Positions 1 through 11,135 of a stretch of 60,000 nt of DNA are shown piece after piece. Position 1 is the first letter of the stretch, and each line of letters begins with the position of its first letter. A program made the position numbers and the translations under genes. The notes under the pieces were generated by a model. That model was not told the origin of the DNA. It saw only the letters and a list, made by a program, of their open reading frames with translations, and made no database searches. Source of the DNA: Polytrichum commune (taxonomy: Eukaryota > Streptophyta > Polytrichopsida > Polytrichales > Polytrichaceae); assembly GCA_950295325.1 (NCBI GenBank), contig OX485807.1:27873666-27933665 (forward strand), in the 5' to 3' direction.

Positions 1-4
1 ATGA

Positions 5-1102
5 ATGCTAAAGCAGACCCCAACTGGATCCCACTCTAAGGTTGGAAGTCTTTGTTTGTGGCGTGCACAGCAAGCCCTGTCAGGAAGGATGTCAGCACGC
101 ATTGCTGCCATGGAGCTAACCCAGGCCGAGTTTAGGCATCAAATGTCTGAGGTGATGTTGAGCAATGAGCAAACTCTGAAAGCAAACACGTTGACGTTGA
201 ATAGCTTGGCTACTATGGTGACGAGCCTAATTACTACACTACGGGGTCAGACCATTGTGAGCGACCCCAACACGGCAGTCAACAACGAGGGCATTCATGG
301 AAGCGCTCCTAAGTCTACGTGCGAGAATCAAGCCCAATCCCGCCCGGCTGGCATAGGAACCTCCATTACGTTGCCAATAGATGTGGTGGATGACATAGAC
401 GCTCGTAGCGAAGATGAGCACGAGCCCTTGGTATATACTAGGTTCACTAGAAGCAAAGATGCCAAGTTGAAAGGGGTTACCATGTCTCAAGAGGACAGCC
501 AGGTGGGAAGCAAGGGCCGAGCAAATGAGAATGCACCAAAGAAAGGGACGACAACAAAGAGAGGTGTGAAGAGGCGAGCTGCAGCAGCGGAGGCCACTGG
601 GCAGCCAATAACTCCGGATGAGGGGAGGCAGGAAGTTGGAGCTCTTGTAGGTGGGGTTGTAGAACATGGCACCCGCCCTCCCAACATTGCAATGGGTGGG
701 AGTGGGGTGGAAGAATGTGGAGAGGGGGGGGGGAAGGGAGAGAATGTGGAAAACGCAACTGGGGGAGAAGCACAGAAGGTAGGTGGGAGTGGAGAATGCA
801 TCAGTGGTGGAGGTGGGAGTTTGGGAGGAGGGAAAGGGTTGGAGCAAATTGTGGAGAGTGAGCATGTAGAGGGCGGAGAAGTTGTTGTGTTGGCTGAGGA
901 TGCCCCCCTTGTTGCGACAGTGGGGGAGGGAGAATCTCCGGAATCTGAGAGCAAAAACCCCAAGATCGTGTCACCAAGTAAGATAGGTGACATTGGTGGT
1001 TCAAACAGGATGGAATTGCGGGGAAGGGGTGCGAAAACAGGGGATAGCACATCAGGCAATGCAACATTGCCTGCACGTCCGGTTTGTCCAATCCATCCCT
1101 GA
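5..1102 (+). CDS. Hypothetical Gly/Glu-rich protein, possibly transposon-encoded
   Basis: A 365-codon open frame; the true start may lie left of the window. Residues ~28-80 are predicted helical (many Ala/Leu/Met/Glu/Gln). A basic stretch around residues 160-195 contains KKGTTTKRGVKRRAAAA and looks like a nuclear-localisation signal. Residues ~205-300 are a low-complexity Gly/Glu/Val region that makes the DNA strongly purine-biased; that bias alone opens shadow frames on the other strand. I recognise no domain. It lies 1.7 kb inside the CACTA-type end near 2774, so it could be an accessory (TNPA-like) ORF of that element or a gag-like ORF. Function unknown. Confidence 0.4.
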   Translation: MLKQTPTGSHSKVGSLCLWRAQQALSGRMSARIAAMELTQAEFRHQMSEVMLSNEQTLKANTLTLNSLATMVTSLITTLRGQTIVSDPNTAVNNEGIHGSAPKSTCENQAQSRPAGIGTSITLPIDVVDDIDARSEDEHEPLVYTRFTRSKDAKLKGVTMSQEDSQVGSKGRANENAPKKGTTTKRGVKRRAAAAEATGQPITPDEGRQEVGALVGGVVEHGTRPPNIAMGGSGVEECGEGGGKGENVENATGGEAQKVGGSGECISGGGGSLGGGKGLEQIVESEHVEGGEVVVLAEDAPLVATVGEGESPESESKNPKIVSPSKIGDIGGSNRMELRGRGAKTGDSTSGNATLPARPVCPIHP

Positions 1103-1107
1103 ACTTC

Positions 1108-1200
1108 TTGGAAGTCATTGAGCAGTCATTCAGTAGTCATTCGGCAGTCATTCGGCAGTCATTCAGCAGTCCTTAAGCAGTCATTCAGCATTGTATGAGG
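1108..1200. repeat. Short tandem repeat, ~11-bp unit (CAGTCATTCGG)
   Basis: About seven imperfect copies of a CAGTCATTC-type unit follow the stop of the upstream ORF (AGTCATTCAGTAGTCATTCGGCAGTCATT and so on is visible as successive units). It is a simple minisatellite; no function is evident. Confidence 0.7.
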
Positions 1201-1394
1201 TACTTACATTGTATGAGGTATGCCATTGATTGTGTTGTGGATGGTGTATGGGTGCAGTTCAATGTTGGGCAATACATGTTCTAGTAGTGACATCCATTGC
1301 TGAAACATTGTTGTAATGATCACTACAGTTCATTGGGTGTGCATTTGATTGTTGTGAGGATGGTGTGTAGGTACAATTTAATGTTGGGCAATGT

Positions 1395-1640
1395 GTGCAC
1401 CTCATGAGTCCGAAAAACAAGAGACGCAAGGTGGCAACCGGTAAAATCAGTGGCGTAGGGGGTGTGGACAAGTTCCACTTCAAGGTGATTCCGCAATTTT
1501 GCTATAAAGTTGATGTGACAACTGCTCACATAGGTGATGTGAAGCTTGCCTACCCACACGAGGATGGAGACCAGTGGGTAATTAAAGACGTAGTGGGAGG
1601 CAACACACTTTGGAATGAGAGGAGTTTGAGAGCAGCGTGA
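1395..1640 (+). CDS. Small hypothetical ORF
   Basis: An 81-codon open frame starting with MHLMSPKNKRRKVATGK, a basic nuclear-localisation-like start, followed by a stretch with mixed amino-acid composition (DVTTAHIGDVKLAYPHED). The composition looks protein-like and the frame ends cleanly. It may be a terminal exon joined to the Gly/Glu-rich ORF upstream, since both sit inside the same presumed CACTA element. No family recognised. Confidence 0.3.
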   Translation: MHLMSPKNKRRKVATGKISGVGGVDKFHFKVIPQFCYKVDVTTAHIGDVKLAYPHEDGDQWVIKDVVGGNTLWNERSLRAA

Positions 1641-1899
1641 ATTTCCTTAGACGTACTTAGCATGGAGTAGATAAAGGTCTTCCCTACACTAAACACTGAG
1701 AACCCACATATGAACACTCTTACATATTTTGTTGGGAACCCCACAATCAAATTCAAAGATGTGTTGTGTTTCATGTATGATTCATGCTTTCATATTGAGG
1801 CTGCATGGCAATGTTTGAATGGTGGTTGCATGCATTCACAATGCTACCCATCTCACCTCGGCTTACGCAATGATATGCACAACTAAGAAAAGAGTAAAC

Positions 1900-2774
1900 A
1901 ATGGTTGAATGTGTTCAAAGATGGCATTAACCCGAGCTCTAATAACTAGAATGTAGTTGTTTAATAGTGACTTCTTAGTCATTTAGAACACAGAAGGCCA
2001 CGCCATTCAACTTCACGTCTGCGGCATGTACTGTTCAACAACCATAAAATGACTACACAAGTACTAACTAAGAACTAGAAAACGACTACATAAGAACTAG
2101 AAAATGATTAAAGAAGAACTATAAAACGATTAAATAGGAACTATAAAACGATTAAATAATGACCACATAATAACTACAAAATAACAAAATAAGAACTTCA
2201 AAACGACTACATAAAAACTACAAAACGACTACATAATGGACACGTGGCGATATATCACTTGCCCACATGTGAACCCGCACACCGACATATACCATTCATG
2301 CCACGTGGCTGGATGACGTGGCCAATTGACCTGGACGCCGCGTGTTCGGTGACATAGCACCCGTGCCAATTAGGACGTCGACGTGGTGTCCACGTAACGC
2401 CACGTAACGCCACGTGTTCGATGACATGGCACCCGTGCCAACTAGGATGTCGACGTGGATTCCACGTAACGCCACGTGTTCGGTGACATGGCACCCGTGC
2501 CAACTAGGATGTCGACGTGGATACAACGTAACGCCACATGTTGCCACGTAACGCCACGCAATGCATACATCATAGACAGTCAGCCACGTCATTCATCCAT
2601 GTTTACGACTAGCCTCAATGACTATATCATCCGCGTTCCGACGTCACGTCCAAAACGACTGACTGTCCGTTACAACTCGTCCGTAATAACACAAAAAATA
2701 ATAGTCATTTCTGTCCTCAACGACTAAAAAAATAATCATAAACAAAGTCGTTTTTTGTCGATTTTCTTGTAGTG
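1900..2774. mobile_element. Terminal region of a CACTA (En/Spm-like) element
   Basis: The segment ends in TTTTCTTGTAGTG at 2774. Read on the other strand this is CACTACAAGAAAA, a classic CACTA terminal inverted repeat. Many short AAACGACTA / TAGTCGTTTT-type motifs in both orientations (2080-2240 and 2640-2760) resemble CACTA subterminal repeats. A block of ~75-bp tandem repeats lies at 2325-2545. The other end and the transposase of this element are not in the window. The last ~40 bases also contain AAAGTCGTTTTTTGTCGAT, a further subterminal copy. Confidence 0.65.
2325..2545. repeat. Tandem ~75-bp repeat with CACGTAACGCCACGTG units
   Basis: Three successive copies of a unit containing GTTCGGTGACATGGCACC, GTGCCAACTAGGATGTCGA and CGTGGATTCCACGTAACGCC. 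The unit is rich in ACGT cores (G-box-like CACGTG). It lies within the CACTA terminal region and most likely serves as its subterminal repeat block. Confidence 0.7.
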
Positions 2775-2784
2775 TTATCCACAA

Positions 2785-4870
2785 ATCAGATTCTAGCCAT
2801 GAGCCTAAAAAGTCCACATTTCTCCACCCTCTCGGAACCGAGAGGTGTCCCCTTCCTACTATAATGACCATATATTGACCATATGAAAATAAATACATCC
2901 TATATTGGCCCAAAATATCCACAAATCAGATTCTAGTCATGAGCCTAAAAATTCCACATTTCACCACCCTCTCGGAACGGAGAGGGTATCCCAGTCTAAC
3001 TAACCTTACCCTATATTGACCATATGAAAATCAAAACTACCTATATGGGCCCTTAATCCACATTTCATATTCTAGTCATGAGCCTCCAAAATCCACATTT
3101 CTCCACCCTCTCGGAACCGAGAGGGTGTCCCAGTCTAACTAACCTTACCATATGAAAATCAAAACTACCTATATGGGTCCTTAATCCACATTTCAAATTC
3201 TAGTCATGAGCCTCCAAAATCCACATATCTCCACCCTCTTGGTACCGAGAGGGTGTCCCTGTCCTACTATAATGACCATGTTTTAAACATTTAAAATTCA
3301 AAACTACCTATATGGGCCCATTATCCACAAATCAGATTCTAGTGAAGGGCCTAAAATTTCCACATTTCTCCACCCTCTCGGAACCGAGAGGGTGTCCCCT
3401 TCCTACTATAATGATCATATTTTGACATTATGAAAATCAATACATCCTATATTGGCCCATTATCCAAAAAGCAGATTCTATTCATGAACCCAAAATTTCC
3501 ACATTTCACCACCCTCTCGGAACCGAGAGGGTGTCCCAGTCTAACTACCCTTACCATATATTCAACTTTTAAAAATCAAAGCTACCTATATGGGCCCATT
3601 ATCCACAAATCAGATTCAAGCCATGAGCCTAAAAAGTCCACATTTCTCCACCCTCTCGGAACCGAGAGGTGTCCCCTTCCTACTATAATGACCATATATT
3701 GACCATATGAAAATAAATACATCCTATATTGGCCCAATATCCACAAATCAGAATCTAGTCATGAGCCTAAAAATTCCACATTTCACCACCCTCTCGAAAC
3801 CGAGAGGGTGTCCTAGTCTAACTAACCTTACCATATATTGACCATATGAAAATCAAAACTACCTATATGGGCCCTTAATCCACATTTCAGATTCTAGTGA
3901 AGGGCCTCAGATTTTCACATTTCTCCACCCTCTCGGAACCGAGAGGGTGTCCCAGTCTAACTATCCTAACCATATTTTCAACTTTTGAAAATCAAAACTA
4001 CCTATATGGGCCCATTATACACAAATCAGATTCAAGTCATGAGCCTATAATTTCCACATTTCTCCACCCTCTCGGAACCGAGAGGGTGTCCCTGCCCTAC
4101 TATAATGACCATATTTTGACCATATGAAAATCAAAATACCTATATGGGCCCTCAATCCACATTTCAGATTCTAGTCATGAGCCTCCAAAATCCACAAATC
4201 TCCACTCTCTCGGAATCGAGAGGGTGTCACTGTCCTACTATAATGACCATGTTTTAAACATTTAAAATTCAAATCTACCTACATGGGCCCATTATCCACA
4301 AATCAGATTCTAGTGAAGGGCCTCAAATTTCCACATTTCTCCACCCTCTCGGAACCGAGAGGGTGTCTCTGTCCTACTATAATGACCATATTTTGACATT
4401 ATGAAAATCAAAACTACCTATAGGGGCCCGTTATCCACAAATCAGATTCTAGTGAAGGGCCTCAAATTTCCACATTTCTCCACCCTCTCGGAACCGAGAG
4501 GGTGTCTCTGTCCTACTATACTGACCATATTTTGACATTATGAAAATCAAAACTACCTATATGGGCCCTTAATCCACATTTCAGATTCTAGTCATGAGCC
4601 TCCAAAGTCCACATTTCTCCACCCTCTCGGAACCGAGAGGGTGTCTCTGTCCTACTATAATGACCATATTTTGACATTATGAAAATCAAAACTACCTATA
4701 TGGGCCCTTAGTCCACATTTCAGATTCTAGTCATGAGCCTCCAAAGTCCACATTTCTCCACCCTCTCGGAACCGAGAGGGTGTCCCAGTCTAACTATCCT
4801 AACCATATTTTCAACTTTTGAAAATCAAAACTACCTATATGGACTCCATATCCACATTTCAGATTCCAGT
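2785..4870. repeat. Satellite P2: ~138-bp tandem repeat carrying CCTCTCGG-AA-CCGAGAGG
   Basis: About fifteen monomers with a mean spacing near 138 bp. Each contains, in order, ATCCACAAATCAGATTCTAG, a GAGCCT box, CCACATTTCTCCACC, the dyad CCTCTCGGAACCGAGAGG, a GTCCTACTATAATGACCATA block and an ACCTATATGGGCCC box. The dyad is the best conserved part; variants include CTCTTGGTACCGAG (near 3237) and CTCTCGGAATCGAG (near 4210). Short ORFs across the array are repeat artefacts. It starts directly after the CACTA end at 2774. Confidence 0.9.
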
Positions 4871-5196
4871 CTTGAGAAATCAACATTCAGAATATCACAA
4901 GTAGACATGCACCTGAGAATCCCGAACTTCCAACCTCTCACGAATGCGCTCCTCCTAGCTTCGGCCGGCATATAGTGGAGGCGCCTCCGAAGACTAATCT
5001 ATGTTAGACTCAAGGGTTCCTTGGTGTGGTGGATGGTTCCTAGGAGCTAGAGGAATCGGGATACTTTGGCCTATGTACCTCACCCCAAAATGGTATGGGC
5101 CGAAAGCCTATGTCCTATGTGCCGTGTTTGGGAGGTGGCGGCCCCACACAACTTCGTGCTTAGCTTATAGCCTATTCGTGGTGCATAATTTTTGAC

Positions 5197-5216
5197 CCTC
5201 TCGGTTCCGAGAGGGT
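5197..5216. repeat. Isolated perfect P2-type palindrome
   Basis: CCCTCTCGGTTCCGAGAGGG is a perfect 20-bp palindrome. It has the same arms as the satellite at 2.8-4.9 kb but TT instead of AA in the centre, and it lies outside the array. Confidence 0.85.
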
Positions 5217-5339
5217 TTGGTTCTATATTCCCCTCTAACCAACTTAAACAAAATAAGAACTTCCAATATTTCACATGTTGGTCGTTAAGAATCACATTAG
5301 ATAACTCAATATCAAATTCCATCTTTTAAATATCCTAAA

Positions 5340-6250
5340 TGTATATATGAGCCTAGTGCGTAATACGCTAAACCCAAACTTACTGTGCCAATTGAGTTGT
5401 CTTTTATCTCCTCCTCAGATTCGCTTGAATCCGAATCGCTTCGATGCTCGCCTCTCCCATCGATGGTTCGCGCGATCCACTCTGCTCCCGTTCTTCCTCT
5501 ATCCGTTCCAATTCCTCGTTTCTGCTAGACGTCCCTGTCTGTGCCTCTCCCCCCGTCTTGCTCAAATCTGTTGGTGGTTCACTTCCCTGTGTACAAGATT
5601 GCTCCTTCTTCCTAAGTTCTCTCCGTCGCCTCTGCTGTGAATTGCTAAAACTCCTCCCTCCCTTTCTTTTCTTCCTCTTCCTTCCAGGATCGGCTGTGGA
5701 GACTTGACTATTTCCTGGTTCCTTCATGTGTGCGTCCCGGCATCCCAATAATTGTCTCTCTCCTATACTCTTCTATTAGGGCATCGCACTCACATAATAA
5801 CTCGTTCCTTTGCTTGTATTGTTCTTTATATTGCCAGTGCTTCAGGGTTAGGGTTTCCCTCTTTTTGGCAGCCGTCCCTTGTTTTCCCTTTTTGGCATCC
5901 TCCCCCTACTCCTTTTTTATATACATTAGTTCCTCAACATCTGTTCCTTCGGTGATGCACATGGTGACATCACAACGTTTGTCTTCACCATTCTTCTTCC
6001 TTATAAATCTTTGCATCTTTGTTCATTTACGTTTCTGTTTTTTTGCCTTCATGGCTTCCAGCTCAATGGCCGAACTTCGTTCCAATGCCAACGATGTCCC
6101 TATTCTCTTCCCCATTGGTGCACAGGGTATTGTTGTTGTCTCGGAGCTTCATCTTAGCATTAGGTTCTCTCTTCAACTTAATACAATATGGAACACTATA
6201 TTCGTTAATTGGAGACTTTGGAAAGTCTCAAAATAAATTGGACCCGTAGT
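5340..6250 (+). other. Promoter/5'-leader-like region with a possible first coding exon
   Basis: A pyrimidine-rich stretch (5400-6040, long CT runs, TTCCTCTTCC) resembles a plant 5' leader. An ATG at 6051 opens MASSSMAELRSNANDVPI, continuing to a CAG|GTATTG donor-like site at about 6124. No downstream exon can be recognised. The sequence after 6250 becomes AT-rich and anonymous, so this may be a gene fragment cut off by later rearrangement. Open frames over the CT-rich part are compositional. Confidence 0.3.
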
Positions 6251-6848
6251 TTCGGATGCGAATATTGTGAACGTAGGGAACATGGGGAACAATGGCAACA
6301 TAATGTTCGAAAGATCCATATGTGATGAATATATATGTTTCTAAATATAGTAATTATTTGGGGGATAATCAAAACTACGCCAACACAATATTCCAATGTC
6401 ACAAATTCACAATTATTTTGTATTTTTGATTTTGTATTGAACAAAATTAATGAATCTATAAATAGCCATCTGATTTTATATCTAGGGACTCTTGGATGCG
6501 TATCCCAAACATAACATCTTAGCCAATTGTGGGTGAATTGAACGGCACATCCCAAACGCAACAATATTAAAATAATTTGACAGTGTGTATAAGAAATTGC
6601 AAATTAGCATCTGCAATATAATTATATAGTTTGGACTCCACATCCGTAAACACAAACATATAAAAAACATTTGATAGCGCATGTGAAGTTGGATTCCACA
6701 TCCGTAAATCAATACAATCATGATATATAATTGTAATCTATAAAATTGCTATAAAATGTGTCTAATATAGTATTCGACCCCAATGTCATATATTTCATGA
6801 AAAACCAAGACACATTTCAAATAATTGTGGTCCAACCCTACGTCAATA
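6250..6848. other. AT-rich spacer without recognisable gene
   Basis: About 600 bases of AT-rich sequence between the leader-like region and the 3' end of the DUF7869-type gene. I see a few short imperfect repeats (TTGGATGCGTATCCCAAAC and GGACTCCACATCCGTAAACA) but no coding potential. Part of it probably serves as the 3' UTR of the minus-strand gene. Confidence 0.5.
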
Positions 6849-9800
6849 TCATTCTCCATCTTCATCTTCAGCTTCATTTCCATTCTCGACATCGTTTTCT
6901 GCAGTAGCAATACGTGCCAAGTTGTCTTTGGCAAAATCTATATGTTTTTGGGGGATGGTCATTGTCTCTGATTTGGAACCTTTGCGTGGTTTCCAAGCAC
7001 AAAGTATGGTATCTGTGTTTATCCATATTGGTTCGTATGCTGAGTCCATTGTCCATTTGAAACCTTTTTTGGTGTCCCACCCTAAATATGTGCGGAGCAC
7101 ATTTTGATCTTTGGTGCTGGGACGGCAATATTCCACCTCAATTTGATGAAAATTTGGGCTAGTTGGAACAAAATTTGGTGATGACAATGCTTTTACCAAC
7201 CAAATCGGTTTAGGGTGCTCCTCATCTCCAGGACGTACGAGGATCATATACCCTTCGTAGCAATCAACAGCCACACGAAATGATGGAGCCGGACGATTAC
7301 GAGCTGGGCCAACATAATGGTCGTCCGCTGCGAACTCTTCACGGATGTCCCCATTGTCGAAGAACATGGCCTCAGATTCCACGATTGTCACTCGGTTTTG
7401 TGGCCAAAAACCTTGTGTCAAACATGAATGTGTTTCGACATCGGGTGCTAGCAATGCTGAGCGAATGCGATCCCAGTACGTAATCAATGGTTCGTGGGTA
7501 TCCCGAACACGCCTTGTGATGTCTTCCTCGCACAATTCTTTCCAATATTGGATGAATCCGGATATACCTTTGATGATTTCTGGTCCATTCCTCATGGGGT
7601 TGGGTTTGCAAGGCTTCGGCTCCCCATCAGGTAGCATACATTTGCCTTCTTCGTTTTGGCGCCATATGAGTATCCCTTCCTCTGGACCCCAATCCGGGGA
7701 AGTGCACAAAACTTTGAATTGCATGGTCGGCAAACCATCATCACGCATATAGAATCGGAATTGTTGAGCCTTGGTATGGCCCACTAAACGGTCACCTCCC
7801 TTAAGAATGAATGGTTCGATAAACGCTTTGAAATCGGGCACTTCTTCAATCAAATGCGGGATGACTGGCACATTATCCAAATCCATGTATGATTTCATGA
7901 GAAGAGGAATCGTCGGAAAATCCTCCTCGTGCAACTTCATACTCCAACGTCCAAATGAAGCGTCAATGTCATCATGCGTGTGGCCAACCATCAAAAAAGA
8001 CACAAACACTTCTTTGAAAATGCCCTTGGCTACGAGCAATGACCAAAAACAAAACACGTATCGACATTTGTTGTCTTTGGCACAATTGTCCAGTTGCACA
8101 TGTAGAGTTGGAGGCAAAGGTTTAGCAAGAACGGTTTGTTCAGGCGGTTCTTGCAGTGACGATAGACATACTTCTTTCCCCTCTAGCACAGCCTCATAAA
8201 TCGGTGTTGTTCCACATCCAACAAAAAGAGCGCGAGAGGATGATGTTGGCGGACTCTCAAGATCTCGTAGAAGTTTTGCAAAAGACCCTACGGTATGATT
8301 GGCGTCGCCTGGATAGAAATCCAAGCCATAATGTGCATACTTGACGTCCACATGGCCATGTGCGATCATACCTGAATTAAGACATACAAATGAGAAGTAC
8401 ATTCCAATATCATTTATAATAAGGAAATTCAATTTTTCCGCAAGCAGGCCAAGAAAATGAACAAACACTTACGGATGTACATCCGTAACTCTTAACTATG
8501 AGTATGTGGGTTCGCAAAAAAAATGTGAAAACCAACGAACCTGTGACAGATATTGGGAGCTTGAAATATCCATCTGTAGCCTTTATTTTCCGTGCATAAC
8601 AAGGGCACGCAGTCTTCGCATGGTCCATTTTGTCATGAATGATTGTCAAAACCTCATTCGGCCTCATTATCGATAATGCGCGATTCTTGTAGTAGTCTTG
8701 ACGGTGTGCCTCTTGGTTGTTGACATGCTCAATGTATTTCCGTTGATGTCTATTGTGCGACTCAGTCCCTATGGGATGTGCATCTCGAAGGCCCTTGTAT
8801 TTTTCACAAGCAGAACACCTGGCAAACTTATCCCCAGGCCTCTTCGTAATGTACTCTGCAAATTGTTGATTCTTGATCACACTCAATTTTGACAACGAAA
8901 TCGGCCCACATCCAGCCTTTTCGCCAACCTCATTAACATCCATAAGTATGTTCTTCCATTTTGTCCCTGTAGGCAAAACCATCTGGACAACCTTTTCCCC
9001 CGACGGCAGAGTCCGTGTTTTGTGTGGCATCGCATCTGCTAATGGCATAATGATGGTTGATAGTGTTGCAGCTGCTTGGAGTGTTGCCTCCCTGGGCTTC
9101 TTTGTACCAGAGTTGCCATGGAACCGAGAACGCCGTCCTTGCAGCGAGTAGTTCCGGAACCTATAAAAATCTGCCTTTGAAACTGCATGTATAATGTACC
9201 ATGCCGTGCAGCATACCTCTATATTTTCCAAGGTCACAACCTTACGACCTTCGGCATCAAAGTGCATGTTGCGATGGACTTCAAGTTTCTTTGCAGATCG
9301 CATCCGAAAGTCCGCAAGCCACATCTCTTGTCTCAAAGATTTGATTTTGTCACGGGGAAATAGTTGGCAACACATTTTTGCACAACAATCCTTTGTTGCT
9401 ACGGACCTAATAGATGTGTCTCCCAATGTTAGATCTCGACGACGTTGCGTGGGTTCACGGGGCACGCGAACGGAATCATATTTACGCCGACCTTGTCTAG
9501 GACGCATTGTGGCGAACAAAGTCTTTTGTATTTCCTCAAAACGACGTGCATGATTTCACAAGCTGACACCATCGTGAAGAACACTTCGCAACGGCCATCG
9601 ACGAAGAGAGAATCTCCAACCAGGAGGTACTTCCAATGGATGTAAGGAGTTCAAAATGCACACCCCAACATCTTCCTCCCCAAGGGGATTTGCATCAATA
9701 CAGTCCATAGGATTTGAGTTCTTACAAACACCATTGGCCACGGGGACGCCGTATCCATTGACTATGACAACATCAAGATCAATCCATTGTTCCCGCGAAT

Positions 9801-10005
9801 AACCCTCACATGTTGGTATGAAATCATCCTCTGCATTGGCGACACCAATTGTAGTTTCATGTTCCATAACACCTTCAAATTCGCTAGCATAGCTTGACGC
9901 TTCCGAAGAGAACTCGAATGCACTATCTCGGACGTTGGAATCCATGGCCACTACAAGTGACCCACATGAAGAGTATGTCAAAATATCCCATTCAATAAAT
10001 GTCAT
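6849..10005 (-). pseudogene. DUF7869-like gene, two exons, one in-frame stop
   Basis: Exon 1 is 10005-8541 and exon 2 is 8371-6849. The donor (CACAG|GTTCG) and acceptor (TTCAG|GTATG) join in phase to give VTGMIAHGHVDVKYAHYG. The start may be the first Met or MDSNVRD at 9945. The central part contains LHVQLDNCAKDNKCRYVF, then VSFLMVGHTHDDIDASFG, which I recognise as the DUF7869 signature of large plant and animal proteins of unknown, probably RNase-H-fold/transposon-derived, nature. Exon 1 has paired Cys motifs (ARCSACEKYKG; TACPCYARK) typical of the zinc-binding half. The C-terminus is acidic (EAEDEDGE). A TGA at 9556-9558 interrupts an otherwise open frame (VSL*NHARRFEEIQ), so the gene is probably dead, or the real start is the Met at 9519. 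Total ~990 codons. Confidence 0.6.
8469..8488. repeat. P1-type palindrome variant in the intron of the DUF7869-like gene
   Basis: TTACGGATGTACATCCGTAA is a perfect palindrome. It has the outer arms of the P1 family but ATGTACAT in place of ACGCGCGT in the centre. All four differences are transitions and are symmetric about the dyad. Confidence 0.8.
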
Positions 10006-10084
10006 GGATAGTCCTAACGCTTATTGTCAATGAAACACAATGTCAACAATAGTGGATTTCATGGCCTGGAAACAAAGACACATT

Positions 10085-10330
10085 GGTATACGAACGCGCG
10101 TACGTATATCTCCATGTAACAACATTATCAGTGCAAGCACGCGCATACATATGTCTTTATTTGTTCATAGTCGGCGGAAAGGTCCAGACAACAAAAACAT
10201 GACAGTTTTATGGGCGCGCACCCGTAAATCTCTTCGTGGTCAAAGAGGTCAATATCATGCGCAAATGTTTTCGCAAACTATACAACATAGGTATACGGAC
10301 GTGCGTCCGCAAACATCCGAATGTCAAAAG
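10085..10330. repeat. Diverged P1 palindrome copies
   Basis: Several decayed copies occur at ~80-110-bp spacing: near 10092 (ACGAACGCGCGTACGTA), near 10135 (GCACGCGCATAC), near 10207 (GGGCGCGCACCCGTAAA) and 10293-10312 (ATACGGACGTGCGTCCGC). They precede the regular 95-bp array and appear to be its older edge. Confidence 0.6.
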
Positions 10331-10539
10331 TCAGTGTTGTGCAAGACACACAGAGGTTTAGGAAACCAAGATGTCCAGGTGCCAGGTTCCTACTGTGTAT
10401 TATGAATGTCAAAATATTATACTATGACACATAGGGTGATGTAAGCTTAGGGTTTAGGGATCTTATACCTCCATTGACCGTACAGTCTCAATGTAATATT
10501 CTACATGGCACATAGTGAAAAGTATGGAACCAAAGGTTT

Positions 10540-11135
10540 GCAGGTTTATGGATGCGCGTCCGTAAACCTCTCTGTACCTCATTACTAGCACAAATAGGTT
10601 TAGGTTACTGGACGTGAGTCAGAAAATTTTCATGACAATACAGTCTCGTTGGTATACTATACATGGCAAGTGGTCATGATGTCAGCTCAGGTGCAATACC
10701 GAACAATGGAACAAAAAGGTGCAAAAGTTTACGGACGCGCGTCCGTAAACCTCAATGTAGATGAAATAGGTCAAGTATAATTCTCACTGCAATAGATATC
10801 CAATCAAGCAAGAGATTAAAGGTTTACGGACGCGCGTCCGTAAACTTTAATGTACATGAAATAGCTGAAGTATAATTCTCACAACAATAGATATCCAATC
10901 AAGCAAGAGGTTTAAGGTTTACGGACGCGCGTCCGTAAACCTCAATGTAAATGAAATAACTCAAGTATAATTCTCACAAAAATACATATCCAATCAAGCA
11001 AGAGGTTTAAGGTTTACGGACGCGCGTCCGTAAACCTCAATGTACATGAAATAGCTCAAGTGCAATTCTCACAGAAATAGATATCCAACCAAGCAAGAGG
11101 TTTAAGGTTTACGGACGCACGTCCGTAAACCTCCG
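10540..11135. repeat. P1 tandem array, 95-bp period
   Basis: Palindromes with core TTACGGACGCGCGTCCGTAA start at 10727, 10822, 10917, 11012 and 11107, exactly 95 bp apart. The monomer remainder reads CTCAATGTA-ATGAAATAGCTCAAG, AATTCTCACA and ATATCCAATCAAGCAAGAGG. A degenerate outlier sits at 10543-10568. The last copy has GCAC for GCGC. Palindromes are conserved while linkers vary. Confidence 0.9.

Noticed and set aside
239-1118. Minus-strand Pro/Ser-rich ORFs opposite the Gly/Glu-rich ORF
   Set aside because: Direct consequence of the purine-rich plus strand; low-complexity Pro/Ser/Leu.
2785-4870. CRISPR array
   Set aside because: Repeated dyads with spacers were considered, but the 'spacers' are themselves conserved repeats of ~120 bp and the context is a plant genome.
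3430-4975. ORFs of 76-90 codons in the P2 satellite
   Set aside because: Repeat translations; the same peptide appears in each monomer.
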